A DNA stretch of 64,000 nucleotides from Terribacillus halophilus (GTDB lineage Bacteria > Bacillota > Bacilli > Bacillales > Amphibacillaceae), in the NCBI RefSeq assembly GCF_900162685.1, contig NZ_LT727827.1:225272-289271 (forward strand), given 5' to 3'. Under the pieces are notes generated by a model, which saw only the letters and a list, made by a program, of their open reading frames with translations, did no database searches and was not told the origin of the DNA. Below, piece after piece: positions 7,617 to 16,204 of this stretch. How positions within the stretch are numbered: the stretch's first letter is position 1; each line of letters opens with the position of its first letter. The position numbers and the translations under genes are program-made.

Positions 7617-9742
7617 GAAAATCTCTCCTTCTCAAATTTATTTTCTTCGCTTCCATAAAGCACCTTATTGAACGTATCTGCATCTTGTACTGCTATTAAT
7701 CTATTTATTTTTTCTTGATCATTTATTAAATCAATCAGATTTCTCATTACATTAAGATGTGAATAAGCGTCTACCGCTGCAAGGCAAAAAATTATTCTCA
7801 CAGGATCATTATCCGGATTTCCGAAATTAACTGGTTCTTTTAAAGTCATGACACTAACTCCTAGTTTATTTACGCCATCTTCAGGTCTTGCATGCGCTAA
7901 TGCTAAATGTTTACCAACAACTATATATGGTCCATATTCTTCAACAGATTTAATCATGGCAGTTATATAACTTTCTTCAATAACTGATTCTTTCAATAAA
8001 ATCTCAGCAGATTTCGTTATGGTTTCTTTCCAATCTTTACATTCTTGATTCAAAAGAATATTGGTCTCCTTTAGGATATCCTGTAGCATTGGCTGAATCT
8101 CCCTTGTATTGATTTTTAAATGATGGCTTTTAAATGTCTCTTCTAATCTTTGATAACTCTCTTTCGTGATTTGACCTCCACTTTCAATCATTAGTGATAA
8201 GACATCTTGCATCAGTTTTGTAGCGTCTAAGTTATTGGATACTACTCTTCTTTTATCTTTGTTTTTTTGTAAAAAAGCTTTTATCTCCTTACTATCACTT
8301 TCACGCAAAATAGGATTGAGTACTAAGAGTGGTTTTCTCTTGTAATTAATAGGAATTGTCGTAAATACTAAATCTACATCTAACTTGTCAATAAACGGCA
8401 ATTCGTGCGAGCTTAGCACTGCTACAATATCTATATTGAAATGTTCCTTTAGATTTGCTGCCAACAACTTTCCTGTCGACAGACCGTGGTTGCATAACAC
8501 AACTGCCTGATAAGAGGATTGTTTTTCCTGCTTCCACCAGCTCGCAGAAGTTGAAAAATAAACGGTAAGAAATCCAATTTCATCTTCCGACAGTGTTTTT
8601 TTAGTGTGTTTCTCTATTTGCTTCCTAAAGCAGGAAACTGCTTTATATAAATCGGTATACGATTCCTTAATAGTCTCTTTCAAAGGATTAGAAGCCTGGA
8701 TATCATTTTTCGCCCTACTTAACAGTCCTGTGATATGCTTATACAATCCTTCATATAAATCTTCCTCTCTTTGCGAAAAGGGGATTCCAGTCATTTTCTC
8801 TACATGCTCAATTAGTTGAATAGCAAGCAGTTGCGCTGTAACCCAATCAATTGAATTATTCATATCTTTCGGATTAAAAGATTCGATGGCTGCTGTAATG
8901 TACTCTCTTTCACTTAGCGGAATATCTAAATTAAATTCACTGCAGATCGAACTTATAAAGTCTTTAATGGGTCCTTTCATATATCCGATTTTAAAATCGC
9001 AATATTCAATTATTTCATTGCCTTCTTGCACCCTTCGTTTCCAAATTGCTAACAACAAAATTACCTGATTACGATATACATAATTAACTTTAATCTTGCA
9101 TCTTTCTAAAACTTCATCATAAAGTTTACGAATTGTATTTAATACTTTGGCATCTAGATAATCCAACCCTAATCGATCCGGGATAGAGAGTACTACCTCT
9201 GTATCTACTGCTCTCATTAAATAATCGATATCAACCATATTTGTAATAACTTTATACAATATGGCCCTTATGGAGCGCTCATCCCCTTGGAATACAACGC
9301 CTTGCTTCGGCAGACTTACGACTGATACGTCATGGTCTTTCACAAACAAACGTAACCTTCTCATATCTTCATCTAATGTACTTTTTGAAACTTGAAGCTT
9401 TTCTTCCATTTCATAGAGAATCGTTGTAGTCAATGGATTAACAATATCTAGAAGTAATACAAGAAATCTCTCATTAGGTCCATAATAAGCGTGTGTTATT
9501 TCATCTCCGATATTTAGAAGTAACCTCTTACGTTCTTTCTCAGAAAGATTTAATTTCAATCCTTTCCCTCTTGCGGTGATAATCTGTGGGTAATCATTTT
9601 CAGCAAGATAGTCATTAATTAGAACTAAATCGTTCCGAAGCGTCCGTTCACTAATAAAAAATTCTTTACTCAGATCTTTATAAGTCAAAAAGGAATTAAC
9701 CGAAGAGAATCTAATTAGTATTTTCTGAGTGCGCTCTTTCAT
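7613..9742 (-). CDS. PRD-containing (MtlR/BglG-type) activator with C-terminal EIIA domain
   Basis: A 709-residue PTS-controlled regulator: N-terminal HTH (about 1-75), two PRD domains (about 180-390), an EIIB-like module (motif VVLCNHGLSTGKLL, about 410-490) and a C-terminal fructose/mannitol-type EIIA with the active His617 in HARPEDG. Phosphorylation of PRD, IIB-like and EIIA sites tunes activity by sugar supply. I choose MKERTQ at 9742, with AAAGGGGTT just upstream, over the 23-residue longer frame. It leads the operon; a TATAAT-like box lies at 9767-9772 and a cre site at 9828. Confidence 0.9.
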   Translation of the reverse strand: MKERTQKILIRFSSVNSFLTYKDLSKEFFISERTLRNDLVLINDYLAENDYPQIITARGKGLKLNLSEKERKRLLLNIGDEITHAYYGPNERFLVLLLDIVNPLTTTILYEMEEKLQVSKSTLDEDMRRLRLFVKDHDVSVVSLPKQGVVFQGDERSIRAILYKVITNMVDIDYLMRAVDTEVVLSIPDRLGLDYLDAKVLNTIRKLYDEVLERCKIKVNYVYRNQVILLLAIWKRRVQEGNEIIEYCDFKIGYMKGPIKDFISSICSEFNLDIPLSEREYITAAIESFNPKDMNNSIDWVTAQLLAIQLIEHVEKMTGIPFSQREEDLYEGLYKHITGLLSRAKNDIQASNPLKETIKESYTDLYKAVSCFRKQIEKHTKKTLSEDEIGFLTVYFSTSASWWKQEKQSSYQAVVLCNHGLSTGKLLAANLKEHFNIDIVAVLSSHELPFIDKLDVDLVFTTIPINYKRKPLLVLNPILRESDSKEIKAFLQKNKDKRRVVSNNLDATKLMQDVLSLMIESGGQITKESYQRLEETFKSHHLKINTREIQPMLQDILKETNILLNQECKDWKETITKSAEILLKESVIEESYITAMIKSVEEYGPYIVVGKHLALAHARPEDGVNKLGVSVMTLKEPVNFGNPDNDPVRIIFCLAAVDAYSHLNVMRNLIDLINDQEKINRLIAVQDADTFNKVLYGSEENKFEKERFS

Positions 9743-9827
9743 GCATGTAACCCCTTTCATAGTTTGATTATATGTTGTCAGTTTCAGAAAGTTTAGTGTA
9801 CATTTTTGCAACTTAAACTCGCAATAT

Positions 9828-9841
9828 TGTAAGCGCTTACC
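9828..9841 (-). promoter_or_regulatory. cre site (CcpA) upstream of the PTS operon
   Basis: TGTAAGCGCTTACC matches the cre consensus TGWNANCGNTNWCA at all but the last base. It lies about 86 bases upstream of the regulator start and upstream of a minus-strand TATAAT (9767-9772), consistent with glucose control of the operon. Confidence 0.8.
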
Positions 9842-9872
9842 AAAAATGCACGACTATCCTTTCTCTTGAAAT

Positions 9873-9898
9873 AAAAAAAGCCCTATATAAGGGCTTTT
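9873..9898 (-). terminator. Terminator of the CycA-like permease gene
   Basis: Minus strand: AAAAGCCCT, TATAT loop, AGGGCTTTT then T-rich tail. Directly follows the permease stop. Confidence 0.85.
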
Positions 9899-9899
9899 C

Positions 9900-11264
9900 T
9901 CAATTACTTCTGGTATTATTTCTCGCCTTCACTCGAATCTGATAAACAACCAGCAATAGGATAAACCACACCGGCGTTACAAACAAAGCAATTCGTGTGT
10001 CTTCAGCTAAAGCAAGTACAACGACAACGAACGCTAAGAAAGCTAAAATTAAGTAGTTCGAGATTGGTGATAATGGCATTTTGAACTTACTTTTCTTTGC
10101 TAATTCCGGACGTGTTTTACGATATTTCAAGTGAGCAAGTACGGTTATGCTCCAAATAAAGATGAAGCAAACTGTTGAGATACTCGTGATCAGCGTGAAA
10201 ACACCTTCAGGAATAATGTAGTTGAGCACGACTGCAATTAAAATGATAATCATTGAAAAGAACAGTGCGTTCTTAGGTACTTGGCGCAAATTCAATTTCT
10301 TAAATGGCTTCGGTGCGTGATCCTCTTTTGCCAGCGAATATACCATCCGGCTTGTACTGAACACAGCACTATTACAAGCAGAAGCAGCCGATGTTAACAC
10401 AACGAAGTTGACAATACCTGCCGCAGCTACGATTCCGACAGCTGTAAATACTTGTACAAACGGACTTTTGGCCGGATTGATTGCATCCCATGGATAGATA
10501 CTCATAATGACGATGAGTGCACCAATGTAGAAGACAAGAATTCGAATCGGAATATTATTAATTGCTTTAGGAATAACCTTCTCCGGATTTTCTGTTTCTC
10601 CAGCTGTCAGTCCGACAAGTTCGATTCCGACGAAGGCGAACACGACCATCTGGAATGACAGAATAAATCCATGTACGCCATTCGGGAAGAAGCCGCCATG
10701 ATCCCAAAGATTCGAAAAGCTGGACGGTCCAGCATCGGTGGAGAATCCGCGAAGAATCATATACACACCGACAACAATCAAAGCCAAAATAGCAATAATT
10801 TTTATTAGAGCGAACCAAAATTCCATTTCTCCAAATAATTTCACTGTCGCAAGGTTCATGATCAGCAAAATAACAAGTGCAATTAATCCTGGCATCCACT
10901 GTGGTACTCCCGGGAACCAAAACTTCGTATAGATACCAACAGCTGTTAAATCGGCCATTGCGATGGAAACCCAACAGAACCAGTATGTCCACCCAGTGAC
11001 AAAGGCAGCTCTGTCACCAAAGTAATCCCCGACAAAGTCCACAAAAGATCCGTATCCTAAATTACTAAGCAGAATTTCTCCCAATGCTCGCATGATAAGA
11101 AAACAAAAAATACCGGTAATCAGATAAGCAAAAAGAATAGATGGTCCGGTTAGATGAATCGATTTGCCGGCACCTAGGAACAACCCCGTCCCGATTGCAC
11201 CGCCAATTGCAATTAATTGAACATGCCTATTCTTTAATCCTCTGGCTAGTTTTTCTTCAGCCAT
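9900..11264 (-). CDS. APC family amino acid permease (AnsP/CycA-like)
   Basis: A 454-residue, 12-TM amino-acid/proton symporter. The APC signature GGAIGTGLFLGAGKSI lies in TM1, and the sequence most resembles the D-serine/D-alanine/glycine (CycA) and related amino acid transporters. I choose MAEEKLARGL (11264), seven bases after GGGGAG, rather than the 13-residue extension. Its promoter region contains a perfect palindrome (11330-11346). It is not in an operon: terminator downstream, separate permease unit upstream. Substrate is not certain. Confidence 0.8.
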   Translation of the reverse strand: MAEEKLARGLKNRHVQLIAIGGAIGTGLFLGAGKSIHLTGPSILFAYLITGIFCFLIMRALGEILLSNLGYGSFVDFVGDYFGDRAAFVTGWTYWFCWVSIAMADLTAVGIYTKFWFPGVPQWMPGLIALVILLIMNLATVKLFGEMEFWFALIKIIAILALIVVGVYMILRGFSTDAGPSSFSNLWDHGGFFPNGVHGFILSFQMVVFAFVGIELVGLTAGETENPEKVIPKAINNIPIRILVFYIGALIVIMSIYPWDAINPAKSPFVQVFTAVGIVAAAGIVNFVVLTSAASACNSAVFSTSRMVYSLAKEDHAPKPFKKLNLRQVPKNALFFSMIIILIAVVLNYIIPEGVFTLITSISTVCFIFIWSITVLAHLKYRKTRPELAKKSKFKMPLSPISNYLILAFLAFVVVVLALAEDTRIALFVTPVWFILLLVVYQIRVKARNNTRSN

Positions 11265-11329
11265 GTTTATGCTCCCCTCTTCTTCATTTCGAGTATGGAA
11301 CATATAGAAAGCCCTGACTCAAAATAAGT

Positions 11330-11346
11330 ATACTATTATATAGTAT
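11330..11346. promoter_or_regulatory. Palindrome overlapping the -10 region of the CycA-like permease
   Basis: ATACTAT-TAT-ATAGTAT is a perfect 7+7 inverted repeat 65 bases upstream of the permease start; on the minus strand it contains TATAAT. It may be an operator covering a promoter. The regulator is unknown. Confidence 0.45.
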
Positions 11347-11407
11347 CGAAACAGCTAGAGGCGTGCAATAATCAAATTTTTCTAAAACTTAATATATCGT
11401 GTAGGTA

Positions 11408-12757
11408 TTAAATCTTATTTCTGCGTTTCTTCATTACGTATGCCCCAATAATAATGAGATAAATAACCAATGTTATCCCGGTAATTACCACAGCAGTTGT
11501 CCAGATCACACCAATTAAGATGAGTAGCAGCGCAGTGATTGCAAGCCACGTTGTCACCGGAAAAGCTTTGACATAATAAGTACTTTTATCAGGCTGGCTC
11601 TTTCTCGATTTCAAGTGCGCGAATGAAATAATTAGCCAAATGAACAAGACAGTGTACCCAAGGGATCCCATCAAGTAATCAAACGTCTCGCTGCCGATAA
11701 AGAGTGAAATAAGCACTCCTACATATAAGAAAGACGTACAAACAAGTATCGAAACGACTGGTACTTGCCGCTTGGAAAGCCAAGCGAAACGTTTGGAAAT
11801 CCTTCCGTCCAATGCTTGTGTGTAAAGAACGCGAGATGAACCATACAGGCCAGAGTTCATGGACGAGATAATTGCCAAAAGAATAACCGCATTCATCACA
11901 TGATCCGCACCAGGAATTCCGATAAGCTGGAAGACAAGTACGAACGGACTTACTGCAGATTCATTCACTTCATTCCAAGGAATCAGACTTACAATAATAA
12001 AGAACGGAAACAGATAGAACGCTATAATACGCGTTAAGGTGCTGCGAACTGCTCTTGGTACGACTTTTTCCGGATTTTTTGTTTCAGCTAATGTGACACC
12101 AATAATTTCTGTTCCGCCATATGAATAAATAACGACCAACATCGCTGAAATCAAACCACCTGCGCCATTCGGCAGAAATCCGCCATGAGCTGTCAGATTA
12201 GAAAAGCCGGGTGCTGTATGATCTCCGAAGGATACAAGCAGCAATACAATACCAGCCAAGATGAACAAAATAATAACACTTATCTTAATTAATGCCAGCC
12301 AGTATTCTGTCTCGGCAAATGTTTTTACAGAGAATAAATTAACAGCTGTCACAAGTACTGCGACAATTAGCGTCAAAAGCCAGACCGGGTAATCTGGCAG
12401 CCAATACTGCAAAAAGATTGCCGCAACCACAGCTTCAGCAGCAATATTTAATACCCACATCTTCCAGTAAATCCAATCAAGGAAGAATGCTGGAAACTTA
12501 CCAATACTGGACTGGACCAGATCGCGAAATGTTCTCGCATCTTTATTTTGTACTGCCATTTCAGCAAGACCTTGCATAACAAATAATAGAATAATGCCGC
12601 CTAGCAAATAAGCAAGTATAACAGCAGGTCCTGCCAAATCAACAGCTGAGCTTGAGCCTTTAAAAAGCCCTGCACCAATTGCACCACCTAGTGCCATCAT
12701 CATAATATGGCGCGCTGTCATGGTGCGCTTCAGTCCATGTTGTTCTTTCTTCATCAT
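11408..12757 (-). CDS. yvbW: APC family permease under T-box control (YvbW-like, probable leucine/branched-chain permease)
   Basis: A 449-residue, 12-TM APC permease (TM1 signature GGAIGAGLFKGSS). Of the possible Mets, 12757 sits five bases after GGAGG, so I trim four residues from the longest frame. Its mRNA leader is a T-box whose specifier reads CUC (Leu), which strongly suggests leucine uptake. B. subtilis YvbW is a permease with a leucine T-box, and length and context agree. Expression should rise when uncharged tRNA-Leu accumulates. Confidence 0.85.
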   Translation of the reverse strand: MMKKEQHGLKRTMTARHIMMMALGGAIGAGLFKGSSSAVDLAGPAVILAYLLGGIILLFVMQGLAEMAVQNKDARTFRDLVQSSIGKFPAFFLDWIYWKMWVLNIAAEAVVAAIFLQYWLPDYPVWLLTLIVAVLVTAVNLFSVKTFAETEYWLALIKISVIILFILAGIVLLLVSFGDHTAPGFSNLTAHGGFLPNGAGGLISAMLVVIYSYGGTEIIGVTLAETKNPEKVVPRAVRSTLTRIIAFYLFPFFIIVSLIPWNEVNESAVSPFVLVFQLIGIPGADHVMNAVILLAIISSMNSGLYGSSRVLYTQALDGRISKRFAWLSKRQVPVVSILVCTSFLYVGVLISLFIGSETFDYLMGSLGYTVLFIWLIISFAHLKSRKSQPDKSTYYVKAFPVTTWLAITALLLILIGVIWTTAVVITGITLVIYLIIIGAYVMKKRRNKI

Positions 12758-12790
12758 TTTTACCTCCATTTAAGTATTGCAGATTCTATA

Positions 12791-13055
12791 GAAAAAAAAG
12801 CCTTCCGTCTCTTCTCCATATGTGATGGAAAAGAGACGGAAGGCTTTTTGTGCTTTCCGCGGTACCACTCTCGTTGGTTCTAAGGAACCCGCTTTTCACC
12901 TTGTAACGAAGGTAACTCGTCAAAACCTAAAGAATCTGTCCTTCAGTTCTGCTGCTCCAGGGTGAGTTCGAGGAAAACACAGGCTGCGTTTCACCAATCC
13001 GCAGCTCTCTGTCAGCTGTGTCTGTTCCTCTACTACTCCCATTCGTCGCTTTTGT
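12791..13055 (-). ncRNA. T-box riboswitch leader, leucine specifier
   Basis: On the minus strand all key parts are present: a stem I with the AGUA specifier-loop strand (GGGAGTAGTAGAGG), the opposite strand GAACTCA giving specifier CUC at 12964-12966, the T-box core TGGTACCGCG at 12858-12867, and a long terminator (AAGCCTTCCGTCTC arms, 12792-12848) ending in T8. The TGGT of the core pairs with a tRNA ending in ACCA, consistent with tRNA-Leu. The antiterminator competes with the terminator, giving read-through into the permease when uncharged tRNA binds. Confidence 0.95.
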
Positions 13056-13085
13056 TAAAATATTTCGACCAAATTAATAATCCTA

Positions 13086-13114
13086 ACTATAAGCGCCGCT
13101 GAATAGTTTGTCAA
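13086..13114 (-). promoter_or_regulatory. Sigma-A promoter of the T-box/permease unit
   Basis: On the minus strand TTGACA (13109-13114), exactly 17 bases, TATAGT (13086-13091). Transcription would begin just before the T-box stem I. Confidence 0.85.
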
Positions 13115-13127
13115 TAAATCTTACAAA

Positions 13128-13922
13128 TTAGTTGACTTCCAATTTTATCTGACCTATAAGACTAAAATCAGCTCTAAAGATGCCTCTTGCTAATGGAATC
13201 GGTGATAGAAATGTACCAGAGCTTATTGCCATGCCTTTCTTTAAGTATTGATTTCTTTCGGCTAGTTTCTGCGTCAGCCAAGCGACAGATGAAACTGGGT
13301 TACCCATTACCTCTGTTGCATAGCCTCTATTAATATGCTCCCCATCATGCGTAAGCGTCAGCTTAATTTGCGCAGCTTCCTCTAGTGTTAAATCATCTCT
13401 CCCACCCGCTGCCAGTACAACTTTTCCCGTCACGCCATTATCACAAATTAAATCAGACAACTGAAATTTCGGGAACCAATCAGCAAATCGGGAATCAGGA
13501 ATTTCTATCCCTGCATGAAGAACGGTTTTCTCCAAGATCTCTTGTTCTGCTGCTCCGAAGCTTAAATCTTCTTTCAGAACGAATACGATCTCGGGCTCCA
13601 GCAGTGGTGAGAGCATCGAAGCTAGCTCTAGCTCCGTGTCTCCTCTATGTAAAGTATCTTCAAATAATGTCCCAAATGCCGGTTCGCTTGCGCTGAATAA
13701 GGCCTGCGTACTAGGGCTTGTCATGCTGATTTTATAACCCTTTATTTCTTTTCCAGTCTGCTTTAATCTTTTAGCTGCAAACACTTGCTGCACATCATAC
13801 GATTCTTCGACGGAAAGATGTTGCACTTTGCTGAAGAAATCAATCGGCTGTTTCGTTTCATATACTTCCAGAAGCTGTGCTGCTAGCTGCTCTTTCGTAA
13901 CCTGCTTCACCTGTTCTGCCAT
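13128..13922 (-). CDS. 2-keto-4-pentenoate hydratase family protein
   Basis: A 264-residue member of the MhpD/HpaH hydratase and FAH-like decarboxylase group: conserved GYKISMTS near residue 62, EPEIVFVL with metal-binding Glu residues (about 108-115) and a C-terminal SSGTFLSPIPL. Such enzymes hydrate 2-oxo-4-enoates in meta-cleavage pathways of aromatic degradation. No other aromatic catabolic gene is near, so it may act on another 2-oxo acid. Single gene upstream of the T-box promoter. Confidence 0.75.
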   Translation of the reverse strand: MAEQVKQVTKEQLAAQLLEVYETKQPIDFFSKVQHLSVEESYDVQQVFAAKRLKQTGKEIKGYKISMTSPSTQALFSASEPAFGTLFEDTLHRGDTELELASMLSPLLEPEIVFVLKEDLSFGAAEQEILEKTVLHAGIEIPDSRFADWFPKFQLSDLICDNGVTGKVVLAAGGRDDLTLEEAAQIKLTLTHDGEHINRGYATEVMGNPVSSVAWLTQKLAERNQYLKKGMAISSGTFLSPIPLARGIFRADFSLIGQIKLEVN

Positions 13923-14024
13923 CTTTCCCTCTCCTTTTATCTAAATAATCAAATTTTATAGAATTATAGTACACCTTTCATGTTATTGCCAGTTGTTGCC
14001 CTATGGAAATAAATCTTTTTCCAT

Positions 14025-14055
14025 AAAAAAGGCACCTATCCTTCGATAGGTGCCT
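14025..14055 (-). terminator. Terminator of the small gene at 14062
   Basis: Perfect 10-bp stem GGCACCTATC / GATAGGTGCC with a four-base loop; T6 on the minus-strand side. Confidence 0.9.
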
Positions 14056-14061
14056 CCCTCA

Positions 14062-14250
14062 TTATTTCTCTATCACTTTAGCAGATGTCACATTCGCTAG
14101 ATTGACAACTTCACCAGCTACTCCAAACCAGCCATTCTCACTAGCTTTGATCTCGTTCACTACATGAACATAGGAACCAGACTGGTAATCTGTGAATGTA
14201 TACTTATCTCCGCCGACAAATGTAAACTCTACATCAAACTTTTCCTGCAC
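14062..14250 (-). CDS. Small uncharacterised protein (62 aa)
   Basis: The GTG at 14250 lies eight bases after a perfect AAAGGAGG; the longer frame to 14316 has no ribosome site, so I use the GTG. The product is a compact, mixed-charge polypeptide (EKFDVEFTFVGGDKYTF... GWFGVAGEVVNLANV) predicted to be beta-rich, without membrane segment. I do not recognise the family. It has its own strong terminator, supporting expression. Confidence 0.65.
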   Translation of the reverse strand: MQEKFDVEFTFVGGDKYTFTDYQSGSYVHVVNEIKASENGWFGVAGEVVNLANVTSAKVIEK

Positions 14251-14382
14251 GAATAGTGCCTCCTTTGATTTTACCTTCTTAATTAAATATCCCAAAGTTA
14301 ACACGGTTAAACACATATTTGCTTATTATCAAACTATTTAGTAATCTTAAAGGGCAGCAGCTTGCTACAGAGGGAGATCATG

Positions 14383-14556
14383 ATGGGAAAACATATATTC
14401 TTGCATCTTGTTGGCACCTTTATTTTAATTGGCGGCATCTATTTATCACTTACAAACACATTCATTGGTGTTGGGATGGCAATGGTCGGAGCTATTCTGC
14501 TTGGAGCAAGCTCCTATTTCGTACCTAGTAAGAAATCAAAGCAGCCGAAACTTTAG
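14383..14556 (+). CDS. Small two-TM membrane protein (57 aa)
   Basis: Two hydrophobic segments (about residues 5-24 and 26-46) followed by a Lys-rich tail. Tandem ATGs at 14380 and 14383 follow AGGGAG; spacing favours 14383. Function unknown. Its stop overlaps the 3' end of the convergent DUF2306 gene by four bases. Confidence 0.5.
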   Translation: MGKHIFLHLVGTFILIGGIYLSLTNTFIGVGMAMVGAILLGASSYFVPSKKSKQPKL

Positions 14557-15185
14557 AACACATTACTCTTTTTCCGTTTAAGATAAACTAGGACAAACAG
14601 CAGATTTGGAACCCAGCAGATCCATGCTGTGTAGGCATAATACACCTCATATTGCTGGAAACCAAAAACAAACACAAATAAACCGAGCCAAATTCGCAGT
14701 GTCACCGCAGCAAATGTTAGACTGTAATTCACCATAGTCCAGTATCGATGCTGGACTATTTTTCTTTGGGTAGCTGCTTTGACTGCAAGGATTACCGATA
14801 TGAACCAAACAATAGCAAGCATACCGAAACCGGTTTGAGCAATCACGCCGCCTGTAGCATAATAAGCTAGATACAACCCAGAAACTCCTCCACCTATTAC
14901 GCCGGCTGTATACATATAGCCCATGCGTTTATGCAGCATTTTGTTTTTCTGTCTTACCTTTTCCATTAGTAAAAAAGGACCTAGTACAAGCGCGAAGATA
15001 CTTGTCACAATGTGAACGCCGAGCATCACTTTCCACACACTAGATAGAATCTCTCCTAAACTGATCTTCTGCATAATAAAACCCGCTTTATCCATTCCAA
15101 CTATTCCGTACTGCACAACAGAATAAATAGCGATTCCTATTGCCAGCACTAAAACGATACGCATTTGCATTCTTTTTGTAATCAC
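14553..15185 (-). CDS. DUF2306 family membrane protein
   Basis: About 210 residues with six to seven hydrophobic segments and the DUF2306 hallmarks: HIVTSIFALVLGPF, a central MLHKRMGYMYTAGV and HRYWTMVNYSLTFAAV. Function of the family is unknown; cytochrome-like His residues recur. I choose GTG at 15185, four to five bases after GGGGGAG. A TetR operator copy lies just upstream (15204-15218), identical in its core to that at the TetR gene, so it is very likely repressed by that regulator. Confidence 0.75.
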   Translation of the reverse strand: MITKRMQMRIVLVLAIGIAIYSVVQYGIVGMDKAGFIMQKISLGEILSSVWKVMLGVHIVTSIFALVLGPFLLMEKVRQKNKMLHKRMGYMYTAGVIGGGVSGLYLAYYATGGVIAQTGFGMLAIVWFISVILAVKAATQRKIVQHRYWTMVNYSLTFAAVTLRIWLGLFVFVFGFQQYEVYYAYTAWICWVPNLLFVLVYLKRKKSNVF

Positions 15186-15203
15186 AAAGCTCCCCCTTTC
15201 ATT

Positions 15204-15218
15204 TTGACCAGTGGTCAA
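15204..15218. promoter_or_regulatory. TetR operator copy 1
   Basis: Palindrome TTGACCAGTGGTCAA, 19 bases before the DUF2306 gene start. The same core recurs at 15795-15809 before the TetR gene. Confidence 0.85.
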
Positions 15219-15241
15219 TTAAAGTAGATAAAAAAGACCAC

Positions 15242-15790
15242 TCAGATGGTCTCTCTTAAAAAATCAACATGCACTGCAGCTGATTTGGCAACTCCCTCAA
15301 AACTTGGGATGCGGTGTAGGTGAAGAGATACAAATCCATGCAGCGCTAGAAAAATTGAGTAAATCGCCTCATTCTGAAGTTCTTTACCGCTAGCTTCTCG
15401 CACTGCTGCTGCGAATTTTTCATAACTCGCAGTGGCCGACTGCTGCATTAGACTATCCATTTCTTCACTTTTCAGTAAAAACATCAATTCATATTGATGC
15501 GGATAATTAAGACCGAAACGCAAAAATGCAAGAAACAACTCCTGCAATTTATCGTTTTCTGCCTGCTTCACTGTAAGATCAATGAGTAGATTTAATTCAT
15601 CAAAATAAAACGCTAATACCTCTGAAAAGAGAGTTGTCTTATTCTTAAAATGATAATACAAAGCGCCATGGCTGCATCCTAAATCCTTCGCAATACCACG
15701 CATGGAGACTTTTTCATAACCTTGTTCAATAAACAATGTTCTTGCCTGCTCGATAATACGCCTTCTTGTTAATTCAGCTATTTTCCACAC
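15242..15790 (-). CDS. TetR/AcrR family repressor
   Basis: A 182-residue TetR regulator: N-terminal HTH (about 8-55; MRGIAKDLGCSHGALYYHFKNK) and an alpha-helical ligand domain (about 80-175). Start is a GTG at 15790 (first codon of GTGTGG), crowded against AAAGAG; no better in-frame start exists before the HTH. It sits directly upstream of the DUF2306 gene in the same direction, and a TTGACCAnTGGTCA palindrome precedes each, so autoregulation plus repression of the membrane protein is expected. Ligand unknown. Confidence 0.85.
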   Translation of the reverse strand: MWKIAELTRRRIIEQARTLFIEQGYEKVSMRGIAKDLGCSHGALYYHFKNKTTLFSEVLAFYFDELNLLIDLTVKQAENDKLQELFLAFLRFGLNYPHQYELMFLLKSEEMDSLMQQSATASYEKFAAAVREASGKELQNEAIYSIFLALHGFVSLHLHRIPSFEGVAKSAAVHVDFLRETI

Positions 15791-15794
15791 CTCT

Positions 15795-15809
15795 TTGACC
15801 AGTGGTCAG
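15795..15809. promoter_or_regulatory. TetR operator copy 2
   Basis: TTGACCAGTGGTCAG lies immediately upstream of the TetR start and differs from copy 1 only in the last base. Confidence 0.85.
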
Positions 15810-15966
15810 TTTTATTATATGCAAATCCCTCTTTATCTGTCTATTATATTCTTTAGACAGCAATCGACACAATCTATGAAAAACTTACAAAACACCCCTC
15901 TACCGCCATGCTCCCTATTTTCTTAGAATAAAATCAAGACAAGTACATGACGAGAGGGTGAGCAAT

Positions 15967-16092
15967 GTGACGTTACTCCAGAAGTACATTTCCAGTCTTT
16001 ATCCATTCAAAAAAGGCGATCCTGGCGGTGCAACCATTCTGTATTTGGCTGCCACTTCTCACTTAGAACTTTCTCATTTTTACTACTCTTAA
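15967..16092 (+). CDS. Possible 41-residue small protein
   Basis: A GTG at 15967 preceded by GAGAGGGTGAG opens a 41-codon frame ending TAA at 16092. The peptide begins MTLLQKYISSLYPFKKGD and has a mildly hydrophobic middle. No homolog recognised, and no clear promoter or terminator is attached, so this is a weak call resting on the ribosome site. Confidence 0.3.
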   Translation: MTLLQKYISSLYPFKKGDPGGATILYLAATSHLELSHFYYS

Positions 16093-16204
16093 ATGTTTCT
16101 CCTATGTACAATATAAACATTTCACAACACTTATTTGGTCATTCCTTCCAATTGTGTTACATTAGAAACAACTACATAACTGTTAGAGATTGGAAGGATT
16201 AGCG

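Noticed and set aside
10567..10992. 141-codon minus-strand frame inside the CycA-like permease
   Set aside because: It lies fully within the permease coding sequence on the same strand in another frame, is rich in Cys/Arg/Trp and has no ribosome site; a shadow frame.
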